Of a stretch of 64,000 bases of DNA, positions 52,154 through 59,573 are shown in pieces. The notes below the pieces were generated by a model that had not been told where the DNA came from, made no database searches, and saw only the letters and a list, made by a program, of their open reading frames with translations. Location of the stretch: NCBI RefSeq assembly GCF_000758665.1, contig NZ_CP009285.1, positions 1,550,001-1,614,000 on the forward strand, written 5' to 3'. Source of the stretch: Paenibacillus borealis (GTDB lineage Bacteria; Bacillota; Bacilli; Paenibacillales; Paenibacillaceae). Each line of letters starts with the position of its first letter. The stretch's first letter is position 1. The translations under genes and the position numbers were made by a program.

Positions 52154-52933
52154 TTGTCATCGCAACGCGGACATTTATTAAAACGCAATTATATCTTTGC
52201 CTTTCTCATTCTGACCATCGGCTTCGGTGGGCTGCTCGGCTACGATCTCTACTTCAAGCCTTATGTACTCTCGCAGACAGTGGTCAAGATCAAGGTAGGC
52301 AGCGGCGGCTTTTTGCCCAAAAATTATGAGCTGAAAACGGAAGACCTCTATCTGGATTCCGTGCAGACCAAAGACATTCCGGCAGGTGTCATCCGCAGCA
52401 TTGAGCAGGTGGAGCGGAAGATTACGAATGTGAATCTGACGGATGGCAGTATTCTGACCGAATCGCTGATTGATGTGAGCAATCTGGAGCCGCAGCAGGA
52501 CGAAGGGATTTTTCCCATACCCAAAGAGGCGATCTATGCCATTAACGGCTCTCTCCGCAGCAGAGATAAGGTGGATATTTATCTGGTAGAAGGAGATTCA
52601 CCTTCAAAAAACCAGACGGGGTATAGCCCTACAGATGCGTCTGCAGGTGCTCCCGGAGATTTGGCTGTTTCAGGGCCGGAAGCTGCTGCGGAAGAGGAGA
52701 GTCAGCCGGCAGTACCTGCCAGCAAAGTATTTCTCAGCGGAGTAACAGTGAATTATGTACGCACTGAAGATAACAATGATGTGCTCGATTCGGAGAATGG
52801 CAACAACAATAACCGCTTCACTTCGACCGGGAAAGTAGCGACGCCGGAGCTGAAGCTGAAGAAAAGAGACGGTGAACTGCTGGGGACTTATCTGGAACAG
52901 GGCAAGAAGCTGTGGATTGTAAGAGTGGAATAG
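52154..52933 (+). CDS. CpaB/RcpC-like SAF-domain protein
   Basis: A 259-residue membrane-anchored protein with one helix at about 12-32 and then a SAF-like region with the K-N-Y-E-L-K-T-E-D-L strand and I-P-A-G-V-I-R. A Ser/Ala-rich loop (about 150-190) and a C-terminal strand follow. TTG 52154 was chosen because AAAGGGGG stands eight bases upstream; ATG 52121 has no site. It is the first gene of a Tad-like operon and corresponds to the gene at 9219 in the T7SS-linked locus. Confidence 0.75.
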   Translation: MSSQRGHLLKRNYIFAFLILTIGFGGLLGYDLYFKPYVLSQTVVKIKVGSGGFLPKNYELKTEDLYLDSVQTKDIPAGVIRSIEQVERKITNVNLTDGSILTESLIDVSNLEPQQDEGIFPIPKEAIYAINGSLRSRDKVDIYLVEGDSPSKNQTGYSPTDASAGAPGDLAVSGPEAAAEEESQPAVPASKVFLSGVTVNYVRTEDNNDVLDSENGNNNNRFTSTGKVATPELKLKKRDGELLGTYLEQGKKLWIVRVE

Positions 52934-52964
52934 GAGAGTGGAGCAGAAGGGAGGAAGAACGGGC

Positions 52965-54029
52965 TTGAAAATATTCAGTCTGGGTATGGATCAGCTGACA
53001 ATTAATGAAATTAAGCTTGCCGGATTTACAGTCATAGCCCAAAGTGTGCTGCCAGAGCCGGCGCAGGCGGGAGGACATTTGCTGATGGTTACCAGTGAAC
53101 AGGTGGCGGTGCAGGAGCTGGGTGAGCTGCGCAGGAGGTATCTGGATTCCAACATTTTGTATGTATATCTGCAAAAAGGGGTGCGGGGTTATCAGGCTAT
53201 TCATATGCAATGTGAGAGTCTGGGGATTTTCTTCATGCCCCCGCGTTCGACCTCATCAGCAATTATCGATAAGCTTCGCTACATGCTGGAGGATGAGCAG
53301 GCAGAGCGGGGGAATCTGATCGGATTTTTCGGCTCCGGACCGGGCATTGGCTGTACAAGTGCAGCTAAGCTATTCGCCAGGAGGATCGCGGCTTCGGGAC
53401 TGCGGGTAATTGTGCTGGGTCTTGATCTGTACGATCCGGGCTATGACCGTAAAACAACAGTCAGCCTGGACAGGCTGCGGCCGCGGATTACCGGCAAAAT
53501 GCTTCACGATGAGGATTTCGCCGGGTTTGTGCAGCAGGAAGGATATTCGTATCTGCCGGGCAACTTCGATTATTTAAGTGCTCAGGACTATCAGGAGGAG
53601 GAGATTGAATATTTGCTGGCCAGGGCAAGTGACTGTGCAGATGTAGTGGTGGCTGATTTCGGGTCCATTCCGGAAAGTGCCGCGTGGTATGTAGGCATGC
53701 AGAAATCCGTGCTGCGGATGATCGTAACGCATCCCCGTCATGAGTATAGGCTGCAGCCTCTGATGGAGCTGGCCGGGCATATGGATCTGCATCCGCAGGA
53801 TTTCCAGTGGATCATCAACCGCAGCAATGTGGAGGAGCTGACCTCTTCCAAGAATCTGGCGCTGCGTTTTGGCAGCGAGATCCTGCTGGAGCTTCCATAT
53901 TACCAGCCTTTCCTGGAGAGTCTGCCACTCGGCAAAAAAGAACTCCAGCATGTCGACGACAAGGTCCATGCGCTGCTGGTCTCGCTGGGTCTCGCACTGG
54001 AAGTCCGAAAGAAGGGGATATTTCAATGA
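52965..54029 (+). CDS. CpaE/TadZ-like protein with degenerate P-loop
   Basis: A 354-residue protein with an N-terminal receiver-like domain (1-115) and a MinD-like domain. The P-loop position reads F-G-S-G-P-G-I-G-C-T-S, with Cys in place of the catalytic lysine, while V-V-V-A-D-F-G-S-I-P matches the later MinD strand. It probably scaffolds rather than hydrolyses ATP. TTG 52965 follows GGGAGG at ten bases; GTG 52938 is in frame but directly abuts AGGAGA. The stop overlaps the ATPase gene by 4 bases. Confidence 0.72.
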   Translation: MKIFSLGMDQLTINEIKLAGFTVIAQSVLPEPAQAGGHLLMVTSEQVAVQELGELRRRYLDSNILYVYLQKGVRGYQAIHMQCESLGIFFMPPRSTSSAIIDKLRYMLEDEQAERGNLIGFFGSGPGIGCTSAAKLFARRIAASGLRVIVLGLDLYDPGYDRKTTVSLDRLRPRITGKMLHDEDFAGFVQQEGYSYLPGNFDYLSAQDYQEEEIEYLLARASDCADVVVADFGSIPESAAWYVGMQKSVLRMIVTHPRHEYRLQPLMELAGHMDLHPQDFQWIINRSNVEELTSSKNLALRFGSEILLELPYYQPFLESLPLGKKELQHVDDKVHALLVSLGLALEVRKKGIFQ

Positions 54030-55597
54030 TTGAATCTCTGGATGAAGCGTGGCCGCTGAAGCAGGGGCGGCTTCCCTCAAGATGGACTCCGCTGGACCCT
54101 GAGCATGGAAGGCGGCAGGAAGTGGAGGGGAGCGGACAGGTGCTGCTAAGAGTGCCGGAGGCTGCTGAGAACAGGCGGCTCTTCTCTCTGAAGCAGAGCG
54201 TGCTCCGTACAAGCAAACCCGGCAAAGAAGACTTCTTCGGCTTTCTGCAGAAAATGAAAAACGAAATGAATGCCGGACTGGAGCGTGAGGATGACAGCTA
54301 TTTCGAGCTAAATGCCAAGGCGTTGATTGGTGATCCGCAGGCAGTCAGCTTTTTCATGAACGAGATCGAGAAGTATCTGCGCCGTACCCCGTTTACAGGC
54401 AAGGTGCCGGAAGCTTACCGTACAGCCGCTGAAGCACTGTTTCATGAATGGAAAGGGTTCGGACCCGCTTACCGCTGGTTCACGGACCGGGCTTATAGTG
54501 AATCGACCGGGCTGCAGATGATCGGACGGCAAATTTTTTATAACCACCAGGGCAGGTTTGTAGCTTATCCGTATGAGATGCCTTCGCTGGACCGGGTAGA
54601 GCAGCTCAAGCGTTCTCTCCTGAAGAGCGATCCCAACAAAAAGCTGAACAAGGATAATCCATCGGTAGAGTTCAAAATGGACGACCCGCTGTGGCCTGGC
54701 CGGTTCATCCGTTTAGCCATCTGGGTGTCGCCGCGTGTCTGGGAAGGCTTCACCACCATATCGCTGCGCCGTCAGGTCGTCGAGTTCCTGGATCTGGATG
54801 ATCAGGCCGGCACGGAATGTATTCCTGCAGAAGCGGTTGAACTGATCCGTGCGCTTACGGGTACATTCCGTAATACGATTATCGCAGGTGCTGTAGGCTC
54901 GGGCAAAACCACTTTTGCCAATACAATTGTCGGTGAACAGCTGCTCGGTTCCTCTTCCTGCATGGGAGTGGTGATGATTGAGAAGCATCCGGAGTCGATT
55001 CTGCCGTATCAGATCAAAGGCCACCGGATCATTCCGATCCAGGCATCCAATGAGGAACTGATGGAGGTCGGCGTGGAATCGCTGCGGCATGATCCGAACA
55101 TTCTCTATATGACCGAAATGCGTTATAACGAATGGGAATTCTATTTGTGGAGCGGCGAGAAGGGCTATGACGGCATCACCGGAACCTTTCATACCGTGGA
55201 TTCGGAGGATATCCCATACCAGGGTGCTTTTGCCGTATCTACTCGGATTGGCGGCAGCCTGAAGGGGCACTTAATTTCAGCGCTGAAATCCTGTGAGCTG
55301 GTATTTATTCTGGAAAGTGTGCCCGATGGGAAGAAGCGGCTCGCACGGATTTCCGAGGTTTTTTATGAGGAAGCCAGTAACTCGGTATTCGCTAATGATC
55401 TGATGCGCTGGGAACAGGAGCAGTCGGCCTGGAGCTATAATGACAAGCTGACGCCGGGGCTGATGCTGAAGATGAAGAAGAAGAATGCGCGGGCTACGCG
55501 GCTTATGCAGCAGGAGCTTGGACATCTCGCCGCCCAGAAACCGATGGTGGACCCGCTGAAGGAAAGCTTGAAATCTAAGATTGTTTTGAACGAATGA
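54026..55597 (+). CDS. CpaF/TadA-like secretion ATPase
   Basis: A 523-residue ATPase. The start at ATG 54026 overlaps the previous stop, although the frame is open further upstream inside that gene. It has Walker A GAVGSGKTT (288-296) and a later I-L-Y-M-T-E-M-R-Y with T-G-T-F-H-T-V-D as Walker B and His-box equivalents; the usual V-G-E-V-R-G is changed to M-T-E-M-R-Y. A 270-residue N-terminal region precedes. It would power the third Tad-like system. It lacks the N-terminal membrane helix seen in the 11677 relative. Confidence 0.85.
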   Translation: MIESLDEAWPLKQGRLPSRWTPLDPEHGRRQEVEGSGQVLLRVPEAAENRRLFSLKQSVLRTSKPGKEDFFGFLQKMKNEMNAGLEREDDSYFELNAKALIGDPQAVSFFMNEIEKYLRRTPFTGKVPEAYRTAAEALFHEWKGFGPAYRWFTDRAYSESTGLQMIGRQIFYNHQGRFVAYPYEMPSLDRVEQLKRSLLKSDPNKKLNKDNPSVEFKMDDPLWPGRFIRLAIWVSPRVWEGFTTISLRRQVVEFLDLDDQAGTECIPAEAVELIRALTGTFRNTIIAGAVGSGKTTFANTIVGEQLLGSSSCMGVVMIEKHPESILPYQIKGHRIIPIQASNEELMEVGVESLRHDPNILYMTEMRYNEWEFYLWSGEKGYDGITGTFHTVDSEDIPYQGAFAVSTRIGGSLKGHLISALKSCELVFILESVPDGKKRLARISEVFYEEASNSVFANDLMRWEQEQSAWSYNDKLTPGLMLKMKKKNARATRLMQQELGHLAAQKPMVDPLKESLKSKIVLNE

Positions 55598-55608
55598 GGG
55601 GGGAGCCT

Positions 55609-56658
55609 GTGGCGCTGCTGTACTATATCATCCAGTTTGTCTTTCATTTACTGGTCGCGGGCGGAATGTGGCTATTGGTGAAGCCGCTTATTGAGCGGCA
55701 TTTATCGCAGTGGGGGCAAAAGATGGATTTCCGGATGAACCTGAGGATGAGTCTGTTCGGCAAAAAAGTCAGCATGATTAACAGAAGAATGTGGCTGTAC
55801 CGTCATCTGGATGACTTACTGTATTTTGGCCATAGGAGGTATGAGCCGGGAATCAGTGTTATGCGTTTTGTCACCCGTTCTGGCATGCTGTTCACCGGGG
55901 TTTTTCTATCGGGTCTGCTGACTCTGCGGGAGCTGCCGGGACATATGAGCTTCAACAATCCTTTTCTGGAGGGAATTGTATTAAATGACGGTACACCTGC
56001 ACAGGATGCTTGGCGGCTCCCGCTGTTTCTGGCTGTTCTCTCGGCAAGCATTCCATACTTACGGATGAGGTATACCTATGCACAGAGGAAAGTGCGCGGG
56101 AGCTACGATCTGCTCGATGTGATCAAAATCGCCACCAAGTTCACTCATTTATCTGCGGATTCCATCCTGTCGAGGACCAGTGATTTGCTGGCCGGTGATA
56201 ATGTGCTGAAGACCCCCTTGAAGCTGCTTGGAGCGGCGTTTGCCAATTACAGTAACGAACGGGAGCTGAATGAGGAAGCGGGACGTTTTGCCGGAGCGAT
56301 CGGAACGACCTTTGCCGTAGAATTCGTCTCCGATCTGCTCTATTGCGAGAAGGAAGGCACACGTTATCTCAAAAGCTCGCTCATGATGCTTAACCGCTCA
56401 ATGGAACAGCAAAGAGAAACCATTCTGACGGTCAAAGCAAGCAGCAGGGATGCGATCAGCCTGGGGCTGTACGGAAATCTGGTTGTGCTGGTTTCTTCGG
56501 TTGGAACATTCATGTACATGCTGAAGCCTGATGTTTATTTCAAATTGCAGTTTGAGACTACCGTTGGTCTTACATTTATGATGGTCATCATCACGGGGAT
56601 GTTCATCTCGTTCATGATCAGTACCATCCTCGCCAGACCCAAGCTGGACTACCACTAA
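55609..56658 (+). CDS. TadB-like inner-membrane platform protein
   Basis: A 349-residue GspF-type protein. The start is GTG 55609 behind a very strong GAGGGGGGAG; ATG 55594, overlapping the previous stop, is possible too. Membrane segments lie near 3-24, 87-106, 136-152 and two near the C-terminus (about 285-340). It lies between the CpaF-like ATPase and the TadC-like gene. It corresponds to the first half of the fused protein at 13521. Confidence 0.75.
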   Translation: MALLYYIIQFVFHLLVAGGMWLLVKPLIERHLSQWGQKMDFRMNLRMSLFGKKVSMINRRMWLYRHLDDLLYFGHRRYEPGISVMRFVTRSGMLFTGVFLSGLLTLRELPGHMSFNNPFLEGIVLNDGTPAQDAWRLPLFLAVLSASIPYLRMRYTYAQRKVRGSYDLLDVIKIATKFTHLSADSILSRTSDLLAGDNVLKTPLKLLGAAFANYSNERELNEEAGRFAGAIGTTFAVEFVSDLLYCEKEGTRYLKSSLMMLNRSMEQQRETILTVKASSRDAISLGLYGNLVVLVSSVGTFMYMLKPDVYFKLQFETTVGLTFMMVIITGMFISFMISTILARPKLDYH

Positions 56659-56669
56659 GGTGATGAATA

Positions 56670-57539
56670 ATGGATAGATTACTACTTTTGATAGCTGTAA
56701 CAGGTATTGTGTATCTCGCCATACTGGTTTTTGTCAGCAGCAGCAGCCGTCAGGAACGTTATGTGCTCCGGCTCGGCGTGAAGTGGAAGGCCTTCGGGGA
56801 AAAAGTGCAAAATGAACGGCTGCAGCACTTGCTGAATCAGAGCGGTCTGTCCATATCAGCAGCCAAAATCACACTGTTCCGGTACTCGGCGGCTCTGATT
56901 TATCTGCTGGTTCAGATGGTCGGTGACTTCGTACGTTCAGAGCCTTTGTCTATTTATGATCCGCTTATTGCTGCGCTTATTCTGCTTGTTACCAGTCCGC
57001 AGCGGGTTCTGCCGCTTGGCTGGCTGCTGGTCTGGCTGCATCAGAAGACGCTTATTCAAAAAGACGGGGAGCTGATTTCCTTCATCCGTCTCTATGAGAA
57101 CAACCGGCTGCGTAAGCGGGGATATGTGGAGTTTGGAGCTTTTTGTGCAGGGACAGCCAGCCATTTCAATTACATCCGCCAGGATCTATATGAGCTCTCG
57201 GAAAGGGCGGTGGATGAGGGAACCGAGCGGGCGATTGAATGGTTTTGCGGCAAATTTCCGGAGAACCACGCTTTTATTAATGATATCCGTTCAATACTGC
57301 TGGCGACGGAGGGCATGGATGATAACACGGAAGCGGCGAATTATCTGCGGGAGCAGGGCAAAATTATCACCAAAATATCGAGCGACCAATATCTGAAAAA
57401 GTGGTCCTTTATCGGTGATATTTCCACCATCATTAATGTAATTCCGTCCATCGCGACCTTCCTGATGATTGTATGTCTGGCTATGCAGTACATTATGCTG
57501 ATTAAGGGCAATTTTAGCGGTGTGGGGATGTTTCAGTAA
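56670..57539 (+). CDS. TadC-like inner-membrane platform protein
   Basis: A 289-residue membrane protein with helices near 3-22, 68-85, 93-125 and 255-280 and a cytoplasmic helical domain. It partners the TadB-like protein upstream. AAGGTGATG stands before the ATG. It corresponds to the second half of the fusion at 13521. Confidence 0.75.
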   Translation: MDRLLLLIAVTGIVYLAILVFVSSSSRQERYVLRLGVKWKAFGEKVQNERLQHLLNQSGLSISAAKITLFRYSAALIYLLVQMVGDFVRSEPLSIYDPLIAALILLVTSPQRVLPLGWLLVWLHQKTLIQKDGELISFIRLYENNRLRKRGYVEFGAFCAGTASHFNYIRQDLYELSERAVDEGTERAIEWFCGKFPENHAFINDIRSILLATEGMDDNTEAANYLREQGKIITKISSDQYLKKWSFIGDISTIINVIPSIATFLMIVCLAMQYIMLIKGNFSGVGMFQ

Positions 57540-57600
57540 GTGAATTTTTGTATATTCAAACAGCACTTAAAAATATAAAATAAAAAGGGGGATATTAACA

Positions 57601-57810
57601 ATGAAAAAAGACGCTATTTCCACTGGTTTGTTTATCGCTATCGGGTTCCTGTGTGTGGCTATCGTAATTGCAATTCTGATTCCTGTCGTACGGGACGTAA
57701 TCGACGATGCAGATGATAACAGACCGGTCATTCCGGCGGTTAGCCTGGTTCAACCGGCAGGTTCGGGTGTGGAGGGGACAGGACAGAAGTTAGCTGATTT
57801 GCTGGTTTAA
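57601..57810 (+). CDS. Small pilin-like membrane peptide 1
   Basis: A 69-residue peptide: M-K-K-D-A-I-S, a long hydrophobic helix (about 9-31) and a short acidic/Pro tail. It has no Gly/Glu+5 prepilin site. It shares M-K-K-D-x-I-S and L-F-(I/L)-A-I-G-F with the next small gene. Sitting right after the platform genes, it is in the pilin position of the locus. AAAAGGGGG precedes the ATG. Confidence 0.68.
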   Translation: MKKDAISTGLFIAIGFLCVAIVIAILIPVVRDVIDDADDNRPVIPAVSLVQPAGSGVEGTGQKLADLLV

Positions 57811-57815
57811 CGGAG

Positions 57816-57959
57816 ATGAAGAAGGACTCGATTTCCGTCGCGCTGTTTCTGGCTATTGGTTTTGTGATTGCCGGGATTTTTATCGCCGGGGCAACAAGCA
57901 TTATCGGCAGCAGCCAGGATGATATCATTACCCATGTCAAAGCGGTTGAACAGTATTAA
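57816..57959 (+). CDS. Small pilin-like membrane peptide 2
   Basis: A 47-residue frame starting at ATG 57816 with CGGAG close upstream, five bases after the previous stop. Sequence pattern: M-K-K-D-S-I-S, hydrophobic helix (8-33), then a short polar tail ending E-Q-Y. It is a tandem paralogue of the preceding gene. Being so short, it would be missed by usual length limits. Confidence 0.68.
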   Translation: MKKDSISVALFLAIGFVIAGIFIAGATSIIGSSQDDIITHVKAVEQY

Positions 57960-57974
57960 AAGGAGGCGCTGCGC

Positions 57975-58355
57975 TTGAAGGCAACCGTCCTCCGGGCATT
58001 GTTTATGTGGCTGGTGCTGTTCATTATCCTGCAGCCGATTTTTACGTATATCGATTATCTGCTGGACTTGCAGGTCAAAGCCAACACATCCTATATCACG
58101 CAAAAGGCCGCAACGGAAGGGATGGTTACAGCCTCTATGAGAAGCGAGGTCATCTCTAACCTGAGGGCGGTCGGTTTTCCAGAGAACTCTATTGAAATTA
58201 CAAGCAGTACAGAAATGATTCTTGAGCGCAAGCAGCGGATTGATGTGTACGTAACAGCGCCGCGGGTGAACCTGTTTCCCTACAATTTCTCCGGCGTATC
58301 CCAGCCGACACGGTATTATGGACACGGCTCGATCATGAGTGAATATCTCGATTAA
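57975..58355 (+). CDS. Membrane-anchored pseudopilin-like protein
   Basis: A 126-residue protein starting at TTG 57975 after AAAAGGAGG. The membrane helix is about 7-25, then a helix and a small outside beta domain (I-D-V-Y-V-T-A-P-R-V). It sits in the slot held by the gene at 17615 in the hybrid locus. There is no prepilin-peptidase site. TadE-like function is inferred from position. Confidence 0.65.
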   Translation: MKATVLRALFMWLVLFIILQPIFTYIDYLLDLQVKANTSYITQKAATEGMVTASMRSEVISNLRAVGFPENSIEITSSTEMILERKQRIDVYVTAPRVNLFPYNFSGVSQPTRYYGHGSIMSEYLD

Positions 58356-58375
58356 CTAAGGGATGAAGCTGACCA

Positions 58376-58873
58376 ATGGATTATATTATTAAGCTGGCAT
58401 TTGTCCTGCTGATCTTTATCTACTCCTGGTTTTTTCAGATTCAGAATCAGGAGTGGGATATTATGCGCAGTATGCTCAAGGATGCGAACAATATGGCAGT
58501 TCATGATGCCTCACAGGAATTGAACGAAGCAGCGCGTGCACAAGGACGGTTGGTTATTGACCCATCTGCGGCTTACGAGACCTTCCGCCAAACGCTGCAA
58601 AGTAATCTGGGACTGGACGACGGTTTATCCCCCATAGCGGGGAGCCGGCTCCAGGCTCAAGTGAGGATCGTCAAGTTCGACATTGTGGATGAAGCAACGG
58701 GAAATACATTTCCCATGCTCTATGAAGACCCTGCTTACGGTATCACCAAATACATACAGGGACCTTCGGTCATCGCAGTTATTGAAACGGAGCATCCGGT
58801 CCTGATCTCAAGAAACAAAGTACAAGAAGCAATTACCGTACCGGCAGTTCAAGAGTATAAGCTGAATCATTAG
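58376..58873 (+). CDS. Membrane-anchored pseudopilin-like protein
   Basis: A 165-residue protein with an N-terminal membrane helix (about 5-21) directly followed by a charged helix (N-Q-E-W-D-I-M-R-S-M-L-K) and an outside beta-rich domain. It corresponds in position to the 326-residue protein at 18153. Function not recognised; probably a minor subunit of the third Tad-like machine. Confidence 0.65.
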   Translation: MDYIIKLAFVLLIFIYSWFFQIQNQEWDIMRSMLKDANNMAVHDASQELNEAARAQGRLVIDPSAAYETFRQTLQSNLGLDDGLSPIAGSRLQAQVRIVKFDIVDEATGNTFPMLYEDPAYGITKYIQGPSVIAVIETEHPVLISRNKVQEAITVPAVQEYKLNH

Positions 58874-58929
58874 CTATATTAGCATCGGCAGGTCCTTACT
58901 AACTACTACAATTAAGGGAGAGTTCAATT

Positions 58930-59562
58930 ATGAAAAAGACAATAATCAGCAAAGCATTAGTGGGGAGAACAGCAGTGAAAGCTTTTCTAGCAACTGCATT
59001 GTTAGCCGGTTTAATTGTAGGTCAAGTTGGGCCTGTCAGTGCAACAGCAGCAAAGCCGACGGCGGCTCCGATTATGAGAGATAATCTTTCGAAGTATGGG
59101 TTGGTGAAGGATGTGGAATTGCCGGTGACGCTTGAGGCTGGGGGACTTAGTTATACGCTGGAGAAGATTATGATTTATGATTTTAATTCTAAAGATGCTC
59201 AGAATCTTATAAAACAATTTAAATATGACTCATTTGGAGTTTTGGTGAGTAAACCTAAATATTTTATTTGGACTAAAATCACAATTATGAATAACAGTAA
59301 AAGCACTGTGAAAAGATCTCTGTATGATCAAACGGACAAGTGGACTATAACTCTAAAAAAAGGAGGGAAAATAGATCCGATCTGGCCAAAGGTAAACGAG
59401 GGGAAAATAAATAATAAAAGCGCATTTTACTACTATACGCTTAAACCAGGAGAACAGTTACCCTCATATCAGGCATTTCTATATGATGAAGATTTTCAAT
59501 ATTTTGCAATTCGTATGTTTCATGCTGGAGGATTTGATGAAAAATTAGTAGTAAGTTATTGA
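58930..59562 (+). CDS. Secreted protein of the third Tad-like locus
   Basis: A 210-residue protein with a signal peptide (about 1-39, ending V-S-A-T-A) and a beta-rich domain reminiscent of DUF4352-type folds (F-I-W-T-K-I-T-I-M-N-N). The gene body is AT-rich from about 59160. TTAAGGGAG precedes the ATG. It overlaps no neighbour but is followed closely by another secreted protein. Confidence 0.7.
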   Translation: MKKTIISKALVGRTAVKAFLATALLAGLIVGQVGPVSATAAKPTAAPIMRDNLSKYGLVKDVELPVTLEAGGLSYTLEKIMIYDFNSKDAQNLIKQFKYDSFGVLVSKPKYFIWTKITIMNNSKSTVKRSLYDQTDKWTITLKKGGKIDPIWPKVNEGKINNKSAFYYYTLKPGEQLPSYQAFLYDEDFQYFAIRMFHAGGFDEKLVVSY

Positions 59563-59573
59563 GAGGAAGTAAT

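Noticed and set aside
53807..54025. Upstream extension of the CpaF-like frame at 54026
   Set aside because: It lies inside the CpaE-like gene; ATG 54026 overlaps that gene's stop as usual in this operon.
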